Source: Talinum fruticosum
Taxonomy: Eukaryota > Streptophyta > Magnoliopsida > Caryophyllales > Talinaceae
DNA length: 64,000 bases
Direction: 5' to 3'
Assembly (NCBI GenBank): GCA_021018815.1
Contig: JAITYX010000006.1
Span: 1,701,001-1,765,000 of the forward strand
Numbering within the stretch: position 1 is the stretch's first letter; each line of letters starts with the position of its first letter. The notes below the pieces were generated by a model. That model worked only from the letters and a program-made list of their open reading frames with translations. It was not told the origin of the DNA and searched no databases. Of the stretch, positions 1-11,914 are shown piece by piece. The position numbers were made by a program, and so were the translations under genes.

Positions 1-3000
1 CCACTTGTTGATATCGGGAATTATGTTTTCTTGGGGATGAGCGAGAGTAAATTTGAATGCTTTACCAGTTCTTTGATTCACCGGGTTTGTGGGCTGAATT
101 GCTTGATCTTCGAAGATTATTCCGAGTGATCTTCTTCATTGACTTGTTCGTTACGAGCGACCTCTTGAGCTGTCTCATTCTAAGCTTCCTCGTTCGAGTG
201 GTCTCAATCCGAGTCTTTGTAGGCTCATCTTCGTCTTCATCCTTTCGAGCTTCGGTTTTGAGTATGAAGACTCACTTGGTTTCTCCTGTTCAAGCTCATC
301 AAATACTACGTGGATACTTTCTTCCACTTTGTTAGTTCGCTTGTTGAAGATACGATAAGCTTTGCTATGAGAGGAGTAACTTAGAAAAATACCTTCGTCG
401 ACCGAGCATCGAACTTGGTCGGATGATCCTTACCATTGTTGTGGACGAAGCACTTACATCCGAAAGGTCCGAGATAGGAAATATTTGGCTTCTTTCCTTT
501 GTAGAGCTCATAAGGTGTTTTCTTGAGAATGGGTCCGATGAGGCATCGATTGAGAGTGTAGTTGGTCTGTGTTTATTGCCTCTGCCTAGAAATAGTAAGG
601 CAAATTGTGTTCGATCATCATCGTCCTTGCTATTTCTTCAAGGGTTTTGTTCTTTCTCTCAACTACTCCATTACGTTGAGGAGTTACAGGTGCTTGAGAA
701 GTTGTGAGAGATTCTATTCTTGTCACAAAACTACGAGAATTCGAGTAATCGAACTCCCTTCCATGGTCGGTTCGAATCTTTTGAATCCGAGTCTAAGACT
801 CAACTTGAATCTTTCTACGAGCTTGCTGAACTCCTTGAAGGCTTCATTCTTATGCTTGAGAAAACACACCCAGGTAAATCTTGAAAAATCATCAATAATA
901 ACAAGTATGTAAGATTTACCTCAGAGACTCTTCACAGGAATTTCACCACATAGGTCCATATGCGATAATTCAAGCACGTTGGATGTGGAAGCTGTCTTCG
1001 AGAGATTTGAATGAAGATCGACTTGTTTCCCTACGGTGCATGCTTCACATACTTTGTCCTTCTCAAACGCACGGTTAGGTAATCCTCTAACCGGACCATG
1101 AGATGCAAGCTTTTTGATAGTATGCATGCTAATATGACCTAATCTACGATGCCAAGTCCAAGAATCATCATGAAGAGATGCTTTTAAACAGGATAAGTTC
1201 GACTTGGGTCGAAAGAGGGATGATGTAGGTATTACCCGATCTCTTACCCGAGAGTTTTACCTCTTTGGTGGTCTCATCCGTGATGTAGCACTTAGATTGA
1301 GTGAATCTTACCTCTTGACCCTTGTCACATAGCTGGGAGATGCTAAGTAGATTGTACTTTAGTCCTTTGACAAGGTAGACTGGGCTCACCAGATTGCTTC
1401 CATTTCCAATCTTCCCAATGCCCACTATCTTACCTTTCTTTGTCATCACCAAAAGTCACCTTTCCTCCTTTATATGACTCCAGCTCGGAAAAGAGTCCTT
1501 GGTCACCGACATGTGTCGAGAGCATCCACTGTCCAGGTACCGGTGTCCTTTGATTTTTCCGAGTGACTCGCAAAACGGAGAGAATCTAACCTTTCTCACT
1601 TCCTCTAACGAACCCGGTAATGTTCCTTACTCGTGGTCCTTTTACGAGGAAGAAGGTGCTTCGGAACCCAGATTTGAATGACTTTGGGTTTTGTCCGATT
1701 CCGAGTCTTCCTCTCGAGAAGCCGAGTCCGTGTCTCTTTCCTTTTAAAAACCTTTCCTTTTGAAACAGGAGAAAATGGTTTCTTTTTGTAAATAGGTCCA
1801 GGTTTAGTCCTTTCATTTACGTGAATGGGACCATGCTCAGCCTTTTGAACTTTACGGTTCTGGAATCCTTTTGAACAATTCCGAGTAAGAATTAGATTCT
1901 TCCTCTTTGTTGAAACCAAGACCTTCTTTTCGAAACGAGACACATTGTGATCCTAAGAGCATGTCAAGGTTCTTCGACCTTGAGTAAACTTTAAAACCAG
2001 ATCTTGAGACTCGGTGAGCTTCGTTTCGGTTGCTCATTTTCTTTCTGAGTAACTCGGACTCAGTCTCATTAGTTTGAGCACTTGTCTTGAGTTCTCCGAG
2101 TGTGAGTCTCGGTTTCTCTAATTCGTTTTTAAAGAAGTGCTCTCGAAGTGATTGACTCAAGTTGTTCCTTGAAATGAGAAGAATCGAGATTGGACTTTTC
2201 TTCCAAAGTGAAGATGTATTTAGCTAAATCAACTTTGGAGAATTTGAGAAAGTAGTTTATTACCTCTTGAGGATCGGTTTCCTCGTTGTCCGAGTCCGAG
2301 TCGACTCTCTTTCGGCTTCCGAGTCGAAATTGCCATCGGACACTTCGAGTCATCCGAGTCCTCGTCGTCTTCGGATTAATCCTCATCGCTCCATGTTGCC
2401 ATCATGGCCTTTTTCTTCTTCCTGTCCCTTCTTCGTTTTGGACGAGTCCTTGACTATGTGGTCTTTGCTGCCACATTCAAAACATCCAGAATTCTTAGAC
2501 AAAGATAACTTTGAGGGCGAAGAAAACTTACCTTTTCTGTCTCTCTTGTCCTTTTTGTAGAATTCTTCTTTTGATCTTTTGTCCCATCTTTTATGCTTCA
2601 TCATTCTCTTGAAGCCTCTTGCAATGAGTGCCATGGGATCATCTTCGAGTCGGAGGAGCTTGGACCAGCTTCTTTGGATTACGAGGTTTTAAGCGCAATG
2701 TTCCTTTTGGCGGTACCCTCGGCATCTTCTTCTTCCGGATGTATCTCATGAGTCGAAGCTTTCTAATGAGCTCATCCGGCTTCAAGAGTGAGAGGTTACG
2801 AGCCTCTTCTATGGTAGTCACCTTAGGACCCCATCGTCTCTTGGGTAGGCTTCGAGAATTTTCCAGGCACATTTCTTCATGGGAGATTTTCTTTCCCAGA
2901 GATTTGAGATTGTTGGTGATCTCGGTGAAGCGTATGAACATCCGAGTAATGTTCTCTTCGGCTCCATTTTGAAAAGCTCATATTTGTGAAGATACTTGAC

Positions 3001-3384
3001 TAATCTTCGCTTGTCTCACCTGACTTGTACCTTCGTAGGTGTTGACCGAGTGTCCCACACCTCTTTAGCAGAGTCACGAGCGAGAGACTCGATTATATTC
3101 TTACGAGCTTATGGCGCACATGAGAATGTTCATGGCTTTGAAGTTCTTTACGAACTTCTCCGCCTGTCGGTGTGAACTCGGCCTTTGTCTTGGGAAGGAT
3201 TCTGAATTCATCTGTCTTCATTGGAATGTAGTTTCCTTGTTGTATGATTTCACATACTTCTTCATCATGATCCATGAGGAAACATTCCATAAGCTTCTTC
3301 CAGGTGACCAAAGTTTGAACCTTTGAATTTTGGTGGCCTATTGGAAGATCTTCCTTCGTCGAACTCTCCTATGTTACGAGCCAT
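1..3384 (-). pseudogene. gag-pol remnant of element A (gag, protease, integrase)
   Basis: Gag begins at an ATG ending at 3384 (MARNIGEFDEG) and continues as WKKLMECFLMDHDEEV (about 3300-3093), then FIRFTEITNNLKSLGKKI (2941-2639). The zinc knuckle CFECGSKDHIVKD lies near 2490-2440, followed by a charged C-terminus with a coiled-coil flavour (to about 1850). The protease active site reads LDSGCSRHM, with DSG at 1533-1525. The GAG-pre-integrase segment (MHTIKKLASHG, CEAC) is at 1127-921 and integrase continues to the left edge. The frame is broken many times. At least one break, at the last zinc-knuckle Cys (2443-2446), is a CTG-to-CTCG insertion of the kind seen throughout this window and may not be real. 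The protein would be a gag-pol polyprotein of about 1400 residues; here it is non-functional as written. Confidence 0.85.
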
Positions 3385-3430
3385 CCGATCTTTAAACCTT
3401 TGGATTGTTAGATCCTTTACGAAAGGCTAG

Positions 3431-3441
3431 GCTCGATACCA
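3431..3441 (-). other. Primer binding site of element A (initiator Met tRNA type)
   Basis: The minus strand reads TGGTATCGAGC two bases inside the LTR. The plant iMet PBS is TGGTATCAGAGC, so the site has lost one base (CAG to CG). It fixes the 5' LTR boundary at 3444. Confidence 0.8.
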
Positions 3442-3443
3442 AT

Positions 3444-5020
3444 TGAAGGTTTGCTCGGGGAGAGTCCGAGTCACCCTAGAGGGGGTGAATAGGGTGATAG
3501 AAAATTCTTTGCGAAAACACACTCTTTTTGACGAGAAAGAGGCAAAGACGGTTTACGAGTCTAAACACGGGGTCGGAAAAGATTGGACTCGGAAAGCAAT
3601 GAATCGGAAGAAACAAGTGCGAGTAAGGCTGTCTCGAGTTTAGAATGAACTCGGAAAGAGAACACGAGAGATTTTACGTGGAAACCCTCCCGGGGCGGAA
3701 AACCACGGCCCGTGTCAATCCGGACACGAAGTCAAATCCACTATTTTGAGTCCACAAAATACCGTGAGCTGATTGAACCCGAGTTGCTCCCTTGGACAAC
3801 TCTATACAAGTTTTCCTAGACTCGAAGTTACCTTATCCGATCTAGTACTTCCTAGCTGAGATAACCCTTACAGCTAGGGACAACTAAGCCGAGTTAACCT
3901 TTACAACTTAGTCAAGGGACCTTACAAAGAATGTAAGAAGAGTTTGTAACTAAGTACAAGACCTTACAACTTAGAAAGTAATGAATTACAGAGTGGGAGT
4001 TGTAAGTTGAAGATTGAGAGTAAATACAATAACTTTGATCAAGTTTGTGTATAAAACAATAGATTCGGCAATCTTCAAGTCTTGTGAAGTGGCTTCTATT
4101 TATAGATAACCAAGCGAGTAGCCGTTATCTTCATCTCGCTGACCGAGAGTCCTCTGTGACCGTTGATAAGGGCTTTCCGAGTCACTCGAGAAAGTATCCG
4201 TTGAAATATGGACGTTGGACAACGGTTTAACTCTCTTGGAAGTCCCAAAACCATCGGTTGTGTCTTGAAAAATGAGGTGGAAACCACCGTTAGGCTTAGC
4301 GTTCAGTTTTCCGGATATGGAAGCGGACGGCTTCGACACAATCTTCCGGGACTAAAGCGGGGAAGGTGAAAAGCCATATCTACTGGTGATTTGACGTTAC
4401 GAAGCCAGCTACTTTTGTAGTTTGAAAAAGGTGTATCCTCGAATGAATAACCTACAAAAGTAAATCAATTCCGGTCCTCAAAGTATAAAATACTTTGGTC
4501 CGAAGTTAGACACGAGATAATAAAATAATTATGATAATTACGCAATTGATTATCCGAGTCGGAAAAGAAATGGAATTTTCGAGTCTAATATCCATGATAT
4601 TCGGAATTCCATCCGACTTAGTCTAAGCGATAGAGCAAGTTCTATAACGAATATCGAGTGAGAAAAGCTTGATATAGACTAAGCATGAAATGAACTACGA
4701 ATGCCGACTATGCAAACAATAGAGCGAGATAACCGAAGTCGGATTCGAGTGAGAAACAGCGGAATACTTGGTATATTCAAAATGCGATCAATCGAGTGAG
4801 AGTGGACTCGGAATAAAGAACCGGTTTTCGAGTCGCTAACTGAAAGCGATAAAAGAGATAAGTGAGGGCCGAATCACTTAGAGAAAAATACTTCTTTACT
4901 CAAGTAAGTTTCTAAGACACGAGAGAATGCCTTGGAATCAAAACTCTATATGTATAATAGCGTTATACTTGATTCCTTTTGCATGACTCGAAGAATATTG
5001 AGCAGGTGTCCGAGTCTTCA
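3444..5020 (-). repeat. 5' LTR of element A (LTR1)
   Basis: The plus strand starts TGAAGGTTTGCTC next to the PBS and ends GAGTCTTCA, giving TGAAG/CTTCA inverted ends and 1577 bp. A minus-strand TATA box (TATAAATAGA, 4104-4095) precedes a leader starting AGCCACTTC. The U3 side holds several AACGG/CCGTT cores (about 4160-4300). It is visibly near-identical to LTR8 at 62854-64000, the two differing mostly by small indels at CG or CTG sites. Confidence 0.9.
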
Positions 5021-5214
5021 AAGCGGATCCGGCGTCCTTAGGTTGTCCTAGCCGTTAATCCGATTCTCAAATCGGATCTTGAAGAGTGACAATGGTAAAC
5101 CGAAAGTGGCTTTTTGTGAATTTTAGTGAAGGTAGAATGATGTATGTGAATTTTAGTAATGGTAAACCGAAAGTGGCTTTTTGTGAATTTTAGTGGTCAG
5201 TTAATGTTTATTTT
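5021..5214. repeat. Intergenic, with a duplicated 38 bp unit
   Basis: No gene seen. A unit starting AATGGTAAACCGAAAGTGGC occurs at 5091-5128 and again at 5158-5195. An imperfect hairpin (CCGATTCTCAAATCGG) lies near 5060. This is the outer flank of element A's LTR. Confidence 0.6.
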
Positions 5215-5841
5215 TTGTGCTAAAAGGTTTTTGTGGTTTATCGGCTTCCGTCACGCCAATCGAATCTGATCGTTATCCGAATCCGCAAACAGGATTGAGA
5301 TTTCGTCATCGGGTCGACAAAATAAAATACGGAAATAAAAGAGATAAGAATGACACATTTTACGTTTCTACAAAAAGATAGAGATTTTATTTCCAAAAAT
5401 CAAGCCCTTCATTTGGGATTGATGAGGAGGTATTTATAGAATAAATGGGGGACTCTTTAAATCCTAGTAGTCTTCTCATCTTTTTGAAAAATAAATAATA
5501 ATTAGGTGAAAAAATTTTAAAAAATAAAAATAAAATAAAGTACCAAAATTAATAGGAAAGAAAAAAAAGAGAAGAGCATGGGGGCCATAACCGTCTACAG
5601 CAACCGTAGACAAAAAAAGATGGGGTTGGGTTGGAAAAAGCAAAAAACAATTAAATCCCTTTTTCCCTTTTGACTTTTCTTTTCTTTTTTTTTCCTTTTG
5701 GTTTTGTTAGATTGTACATTTTGTGCCTTTTTTATTGTTATTTTTGTATGTTTGGTATATTTTTTATTTTTGCGAATAAAAAATATTGATACTAATAATA
5801 AAAATCTTAAATATATATAAGTGAAAATTTGGTGTTTACAA
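5215..5841 (-). repeat. Gypsy (Tat-like) LTR fragment
   Basis: Read on the minus strand, a TGTAAACACC start at 5841 is followed by a TATA box (TCTATAAATA, 5440-5431). Then comes a 160 bp block (5376-5215: TGTAGAAACG..., ACCCGATGACGAAATCTC, AAGCCGATAAAC) that is also present at 40417-40250. No partner LTR or coding domain is attached. Assignment to the Tat lineage is inferred. Confidence 0.5.
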
Positions 5842-6031
5842 ATTGTCCCTCGTTGATTGATGTTTGAAAAAAGTGATGATTAAGATTATAAGAGACATAC
5901 AAATTTTGGCTCATTAATTAAATTTAAATAAAGAAAGAAACAATGTGATTGGGTCAAATCATTTAACATTGCAACATGCATTCAGATTGGATAGATGAGG
6001 TTAAAATAACCTTAAATTGATTAGGTAAAAT
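5842..6031. other. AT-rich intergenic, no gene seen
   Basis: No ORF or TE terminus recognised. The segment leads directly into the tandem array at 6032. Confidence 0.5.
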
Positions 6032-6373
6032 TCAGGGGCACAACATAACTCTGGGTTGATTAAAATAATACTCGGGGTCGGCGTAACTTTGGGTCAAATA
6101 CATATGACTCAGGGTCAAAATAACTATGGGTTAATCAAACACAACTTAGAGTCAAAATATAACTATGGATTAATTACGTTTAACTCGGGGTCAAAGAATA
6201 ACTCTGGGTTAATTATGTTTGACTCAAGGTCAAAAGTAACTTTGGGTTAATTAAATATAACTTAGGGTCAAAAATAACTCTGGGTTAATCATGAATTACT
6301 TAGGGTCAAAAACAACTCTGGGCTAATTAATTATGTTAGGGTCAAAATAATTATGGATTACGTTTGACACAGG
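6032..6373. repeat. Tandem array, ~36-40 bp unit, about nine copies
   Basis: Degenerate repeats of the form GGGTCAAAATAACTCTGGG followed by TTAATTATGTTTGACTC. The array is cut at 6373 by the outer copia LTR, and one further unit (CGGGGTCAAAAATAACTCC, then GAGTTAATTA) resumes at 36301. This was therefore one array before insertion. Confidence 0.85.
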
Positions 6374-8012
6374 TAAAGGTTTGCTCTTGGAGAGGTTAAG
6401 TAACCTTAAAGGGGGGAGAATAGGGTGATGTGAGAATTTAGAAAAATGTCAAATAATTTTGCACAAATCGAAACAGAACCGATGTTGAGTCTAGATTGGA
6501 CTCGTAAAGTTAAATACACACGAAATAAGTGAAAACCCTCTTGGGGCTGTGTAACAACCCGACCCTAAACCATATTATTTATTTTAATGATTACAAAATT
6601 TACATAATCAAGCGTGCACACTTCAATTCGATATTTTATATTTAAATTATTTTTATAAGTGTGTTATGCAGCTAAGGCGACGAATTGGCCTCCAAAGGAA
6701 ATTTCATAATAATGATTGTAAATTTACACATATATTTAAAATAACAAAATTTAGAAATTTGTATAAATGTATAATGAATATAAATGTGAAGGTACATGAT
6801 TATAAAGTTATTAAAGAATATATTTTTAGCAAACCTCTACAAATAAAATCGATTGTATAACTTATTTACAACATTATTAAAATAAAGTTTAAAATAAATA
6901 AATTAATAAACGATAAATTTAATGAAATAAAGGATTAAAATTACAAGTTAGATAAGATAAGTGTAACAATATTAATGTGAATTTTCTTAGAACGAATTAA
7001 TAACCCAAGTTACCAGGCCATATCTCTTCTAGAAATTACCACACTCAAAAAAAAGGAAAAAAAAATAAAATAAAAATAAAGGATTACATAGCTTCAAGTT
7101 ACTAGGCCAATTATTCTCTTCATTCCTCTCTCTCTCTCCCTCTCGTGCCTCTGCTCCCCTCCCTGTCTCCACTCACTGCCCTGCTCTCGGCCACTAGGCG
7201 CCACCAACGCCGGTCGGCGGCGAGCGCCGGCGTCGTTAGGAAGACGCTTGGCGTCTCTCTCTCGCTCTCTCTCGCGCACGAGCACACACCCTGCCTCACC
7301 TCTGCTGCGGCCCACTCCGCTGACCAACCACCAGCCGCAGCTCGGCAGTCGGAGCTCGAGCCGGTGCTGGCCGGTAGTCGCCGGGGCAACCGTGCACCAC
7401 CACTTGTTCCTCCTTCCTTGGTTTCCATCCCTTGGTGTTTAAAGGTAAAACCATAAACCTTAAATTATCACATTTCATTATTTACTTAGTAATTGTAGTT
7501 GTTAATTAAATTGTATAGTTTATAATGATATATATGATATGAATTTAAAGATTGAATTGGGAAAAAATTGGAATTAGTGTGAATGATTGTGATTTGGTGG
7601 AGTGATTGTGTATGAAGGTGAATGAATGTGATTCCTCTTGTGCAATTGTGATTTAGTGAATTAAATTGGAAATGTAGTGATGTGAATCTTGAGTAATTTG
7701 ATGGTTTCGTTGCATTTTAGAATTGGCTACAACCGAGCAAAAGGAAGAGAAATGTGTAGGGAGATTGAATTTGGATAATAAGTTGTGTTAGAGGTATGTA
7801 AAAATTTGAGAAATTTAGTATATCTAATTGTGTGAATGTGAACTTTGTTGAGGTAACGATGCGTATATCCTTAAATTAAAGTAATGTATTGTGGCATATG
7901 TGTAATTTGAGCAAATTAAATTAATTTATGGGAAGTAATGAGGTGAAAAGTGAGTTAGCGGCAAGGACTTCGAAGTGAAGTTAGGCTTGGCAAAGCTAAT
8001 CGAATTGGGGGT

Positions 8013-8015
<3 letters not shown>

Positions 8016-8095
<80 letters not shown>

Positions 8096-8107
8096 GTAAT
8101 AGTAATT
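8016..8107. repeat. (TAA)n microsatellite
   Basis: About 27 consecutive TAA/ATA triplets ending in TAGTAATAG variants, inside X1. Confidence 0.95.
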
Positions 8108-11032
8108 AGAGCATATATTTTGTATGCTAAACAAATTACAATAGCTAAGGCATAATTAGAAGTTCAAAATAAAAGTCTTTTGTTATAAGCGGAGTAACAG
8201 ATTAAATTGTGTAAAACGTCAATAGTTAGCTTAAACAAATCTCTTGTACAAATTATGTGTTGTGGACAAAATTTTAAAGGAAAGTAACACAATAGAGTTG
8301 AGTAATAAAAATCTTAAATCTATCGATTACGTAATAAATAAAGAAGATGAAATAAATTGTAAACACTTGTACGACATAAATCTATTTGAAACAGTATTGA
8401 GGCCACTTTAGTTGTCGACTAGTTGGTAATTTCAATTTTTATAAGGGGAGACACAAAGATTTTCAGTCCGGTATGTTCATTGCTCGTACCTTTTGAAAAT
8501 TCACATGTTTTCAATAAACCTCAATATTTCTTATATATAACTAATAATGAATCATTTGCAAATCAAGTTTTGTCATCTAATAAAGTGGTCCCCGATCAAT
8601 TATCAATTATCAATTATCAGGGCTTACGCCCTTCAATTCCATCTCGCCCGGCTTCAACTCGGGTTCTTGATCGACCCGGGAGGTGTGCACCTTATTCAAA
8701 GATCGCATCAATTATACAAGGGGTTCCACTTTCGGATAATAACCGGCAAGCAAGTTTGACTCATATTCCTTCCCCTCCGATTTCGAACTAAAATGAATTA
8801 AAATGCGCGCACTCAATTAAAATGTTTTCAAAGATATTTGACTGTGTAGGAATGTTCGTATCGAGTTTCGACTCATTCTTTGAATTATTTTACTTGTTTT
8901 TGTTTTTAGGAAAAGGTTTTGTCAACGACCCATTTCCTAAGAAGCCTGACTGAAGCAAGACCTAACTAGATGTGTCGTTTCCATAAGATCTATGATGGGT
9001 CTAGACGCTCACAGTGATTATCTCCTTATCCGGTTTTGCGTTTGACCACGGAATGTACTACATGTTGCTTGTTTCTTACCGCAGACGATTATATGGGTTT
9101 GTATAGTATAAATGTATCGGAACTGAATTTTGGGGTTGGTTTAATTATGTTGTATGGTTTAGCCATTGGGACATGATATTCGTGCTATCGGGAATCACTA
9201 AAGCATAATCGATGGACACGGAGTTTTTATTGTATTTTATTTTAGCTCTGGTTGTGAGACCCGAAATTTCGGGTGTTTGCTTGCTAGTGAATTAGAATTT
9301 TTCCGAGTCGGAATTAGAAACCCGAGAACCGAAACCGAGCATGGGCTAGCTAAATTAGGCCTTGAGAAACTAGTTGGGCCCAATTAAAATAAAAAATAAA
9401 AAGAAAAGGGAATGAGAAATGGATGAATTGGTCGGCAATTTAGGAGGAGTTGGCAAATGATGAGAGCAAAAGAATTAAGGGTCCAATTGGAATGAAACAA
9501 CGAGCCCATTATGTGTAATTAGCTAAAGAGGAGAGAGAAATTAGGATTGGGAACAAAAGAGGAGGAATGAAGAAGCAGAAGGAGAAGCGGGAAAGAAAGG
9601 AACGGGAAAGCGAGACAGGGAAAGCGAGAGAGGAAAGGGCGCGAGAGGCCGGTGGCCGGTGGCCACCTGAGCGGCAGGACGCCGCTGCCAATAGGCAAGG
9701 AGAGCTCGGGCTTGGGAGGCTGAGCAGAGCAAAAGAAGAAAGGGGAACGAAAGAAGCAGAGACAGAGGAACGGGAAAGCGAGAGGGAGCGAGAATGCACG
9801 GAGAGAGGGGAAGAGCGAGCGGGAGCGGGAGCGAGAGGAATGCCGGAAACCGAGCAACCGGCGAGCACGGCAGGCCGAGGACAGGCGGCAGACGAAGAAG
9901 AAAGGAAAGAGAAGCAGAGGGCGAAAGAAGGAGAGTCGAAGCGAGAGGAATCGAGGGCAAGAGCAACGAGGGCGGTGAAAGGAGGAAGAAGAGAAAGCAA
10001 AACCCAAATCGAAACCCAATCCGAAACCCTGTAGAGTCGAATTCTTAGAACCTCTAAGAATCTAAGGTAAGTAATTTGAATCCATCCTCAAGAATTAAAA
10101 TGAATTAGGTGGCTTGAACTCGAAATTGATCCATGAAATTGGAAACCCTAAGTTAATTGAAGAAGTTAGAGGCTTAAATCGAAGAAACTAAGCAACTCAT
10201 GAATTGAAAAGCATGTTGCGATTTATGCCTAGTTCATGAATTTAATGATATTTGAGCATTGTTGAGCATGATTATTGAGCTGTGTGATTGAGAATTTAGT
10301 GAAGTTGGCTTGAACAGAATTATTGAGAAAAATCGGGAAATTGAATTTCATGATTTATGTGTAGATTTTTATGAATTAAGCATGCTGTCCGAATTTCTGT
10401 GAATTCATGTGTAGCCCAAATTTCCTGGAAATTTTACTGCAGCTTCCTGGCAATTTATGAGAATTTTCTGTAAAATTTGGTATGCATTGGATGAGTAGAT
10501 TGGGAGATATGCAATAATAAGTGAAAATGTCCTGTTTTGAGCAAAATTAGAACTAAGTGAGTAACTGAATTAAGAGCTGAGATTTAAGAAGGTATTTGGC
10601 TAGATTAAAAGATATATATCGATTAAGGAAAGTTATAGAACCATAAACCACTTATACGCGATACTACACGATCATGAAAATGATAAGTTCGTCGATTAGA
10701 AAGCATAAGTGGTATGCTTATGTGATTGTGTGTTTATCTTGAATTACGTTGATTATGAATGATATAAGCATGCATATGTGAAATGAATTGATTATACTTG
10801 AGTTGGAACTTGCTTATGTGAATTGCTTGTTTTGAAGAAGTTACGCATGAACGTGTTGAGCATGAATTATATGAATTAATTATATCTTATGTATAAGTAA
10901 TGAGAAGATAAGAAGAAAACAAGAATCATAAAGAACTAAAGAAGGGAGAAAGAATTGTGTTATTGATCTAAGACCCCACAAATTAAAGAACCCTCTGAAG
11001 CTATGGCCATAGAAGTGTCTCGTCAACCCGAA

Positions 11033-11171
11033 GCCACGAATTATTTTGCTTCTACGAATTATTGACGGTATGCGTCCTTCGGGGAAGGGAGGCTGCCTCG
11101 AGGCCACGAATTATTTTGCCTCGAGGCCACGAATTATATGCCTCCGTGAACTCAGCCCACGAATTATTTTG
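11033..11171. repeat. Short repeats of CCACGAATTAT in X2
   Basis: Five spaced copies of (C)CACGAATTAT, three followed by TTTGC or TTTGG, interleaved with CCTCGAGG. They lie inside X2. Confidence 0.75.
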
Positions 11172-11849
11172 GCTCCAAGAACTGGGTCTTTAGAGCGGAA
11201 CATAAATCTTCTTTCCATTCGAAACTAAGAAGACTTAAAGAATTACGATACGAAGAATCGAATGATCGTGCATGACGAACAAGAAAGAAAGAATTAATGA
11301 TTTGTGAGATGCATGATTGAACTCAAGAAGAAGAATAAGAAGAAGAACGAATCCTATTTTCGTAAGAAATGATTGCGATAAGAACTAAGCCATGATTTAT
11401 GATGATTTACATGATGAATGATTCTATGACTTACTTATGTAGAAATATGAATGAAGTATGTTTAATTGAATTCATGAGTAAGTGATGTCATTATGTTTCT
11501 CGGCAAGTTGGTAAGTTTAGAATCTCGCATGTCTTAAGCATGTATGATTTGAATCACATGTCATGAATGAGTTATGAACTTACGTGTGTTTGTTAATGAA
11601 TTAATGTGCAAAGTGAAACCCGGGGTTGGGTTTGGATTATTCATCGGGCTAGTGAGCTCATGACCTCACCAACATTTCGAGTACGAAGTTAAGACCGGCG
11701 GGAGTTGCCTTTGGCTTTTGGAAATAGCGAGACGAATAGGAGATGCCGGACTTACTTGCATGTTTTTTGTCTTTTGTTTATAAAGATGTTGTAAAGACTA
11801 TTGTATGTGAGCTTAAGTTTTGGTTATGAATGTAAAATCCCTATGTGAA

Positions 11850-11914
11850 TACTCCGAGAGTGTGGCTCGTTGAGTTGTGTTGTGTTTCTCCGAGCGTGTG
11901 GCTCGTTGAGTTTA
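11850..11914. repeat. Tandem duplication in X2
   Basis: A unit reading CTCCGAG(A/C)GTGTGGCTCG followed by TTGAGTT is present twice in a row near the X2 right end. Confidence 0.75.

Larger units (their letters stand above)
1..5020 (-). mobile_element. Ty1/copia Sirevirus-like element A (5' part, truncated by window edge)
   Basis: Minus-strand LTR retrotransposon. Reading from right to left it has a 5' LTR (5020-3444), an iMet-type primer binding site, gag, protease and integrase. It leaves the window in the linker between integrase and reverse transcriptase, as judged by alignment with the copies at 24300 and 52200. RT, RNaseH, ORF3 and the 3' LTR lie outside. Its LTR belongs to the same subfamily as the one at 62854-64000. 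SIRE/Maximus assignment is inferred from the sister copies, which have an extra ORF after pol and a coiled-coil gag C-terminus. Confidence 0.88.

Noticed and set aside
764..780. GGTTCGAATC, a tRNA B-box-like sequence
   Set aside because: It is the reverse complement of the integrase RTDHG coding segment; no A box or cloverleaf around it.
2440..2500. Loss of the last zinc-knuckle cysteine as a family trait (Ser in A and M)
   Set aside because: The Ser comes from a one-base CTG-to-CTCG change; the frame without it matches the downstream gag shared by all copies, so it is better explained as an artefact.
1..3326. Plus-strand ORFs opposite gag-pol of element A (and likewise opposite M and D)
   Set aside because: They are antisense shadows of gag, integrase and RT, which match on the minus strand.
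6032..6373. CRISPR-like array of regular repeats
   Set aside because: Repeats are degenerate, head-to-tail without unique spacers, in a plant genome.
7094..7478. Overlapping ORFs on both strands in the GC/CT-rich block of X1
   Set aside because: Same low-complexity leader-like sequence, no recognisable protein.
9567..10034. 155-residue plus-strand ORF with long minus-strand ORFs opposite
   Set aside because: The stretch is purine-rich low-complexity sequence lacking stops on both strands; the product is Glu/Arg/Lys repeats with no domain, and it lies inside LTR unit X2.
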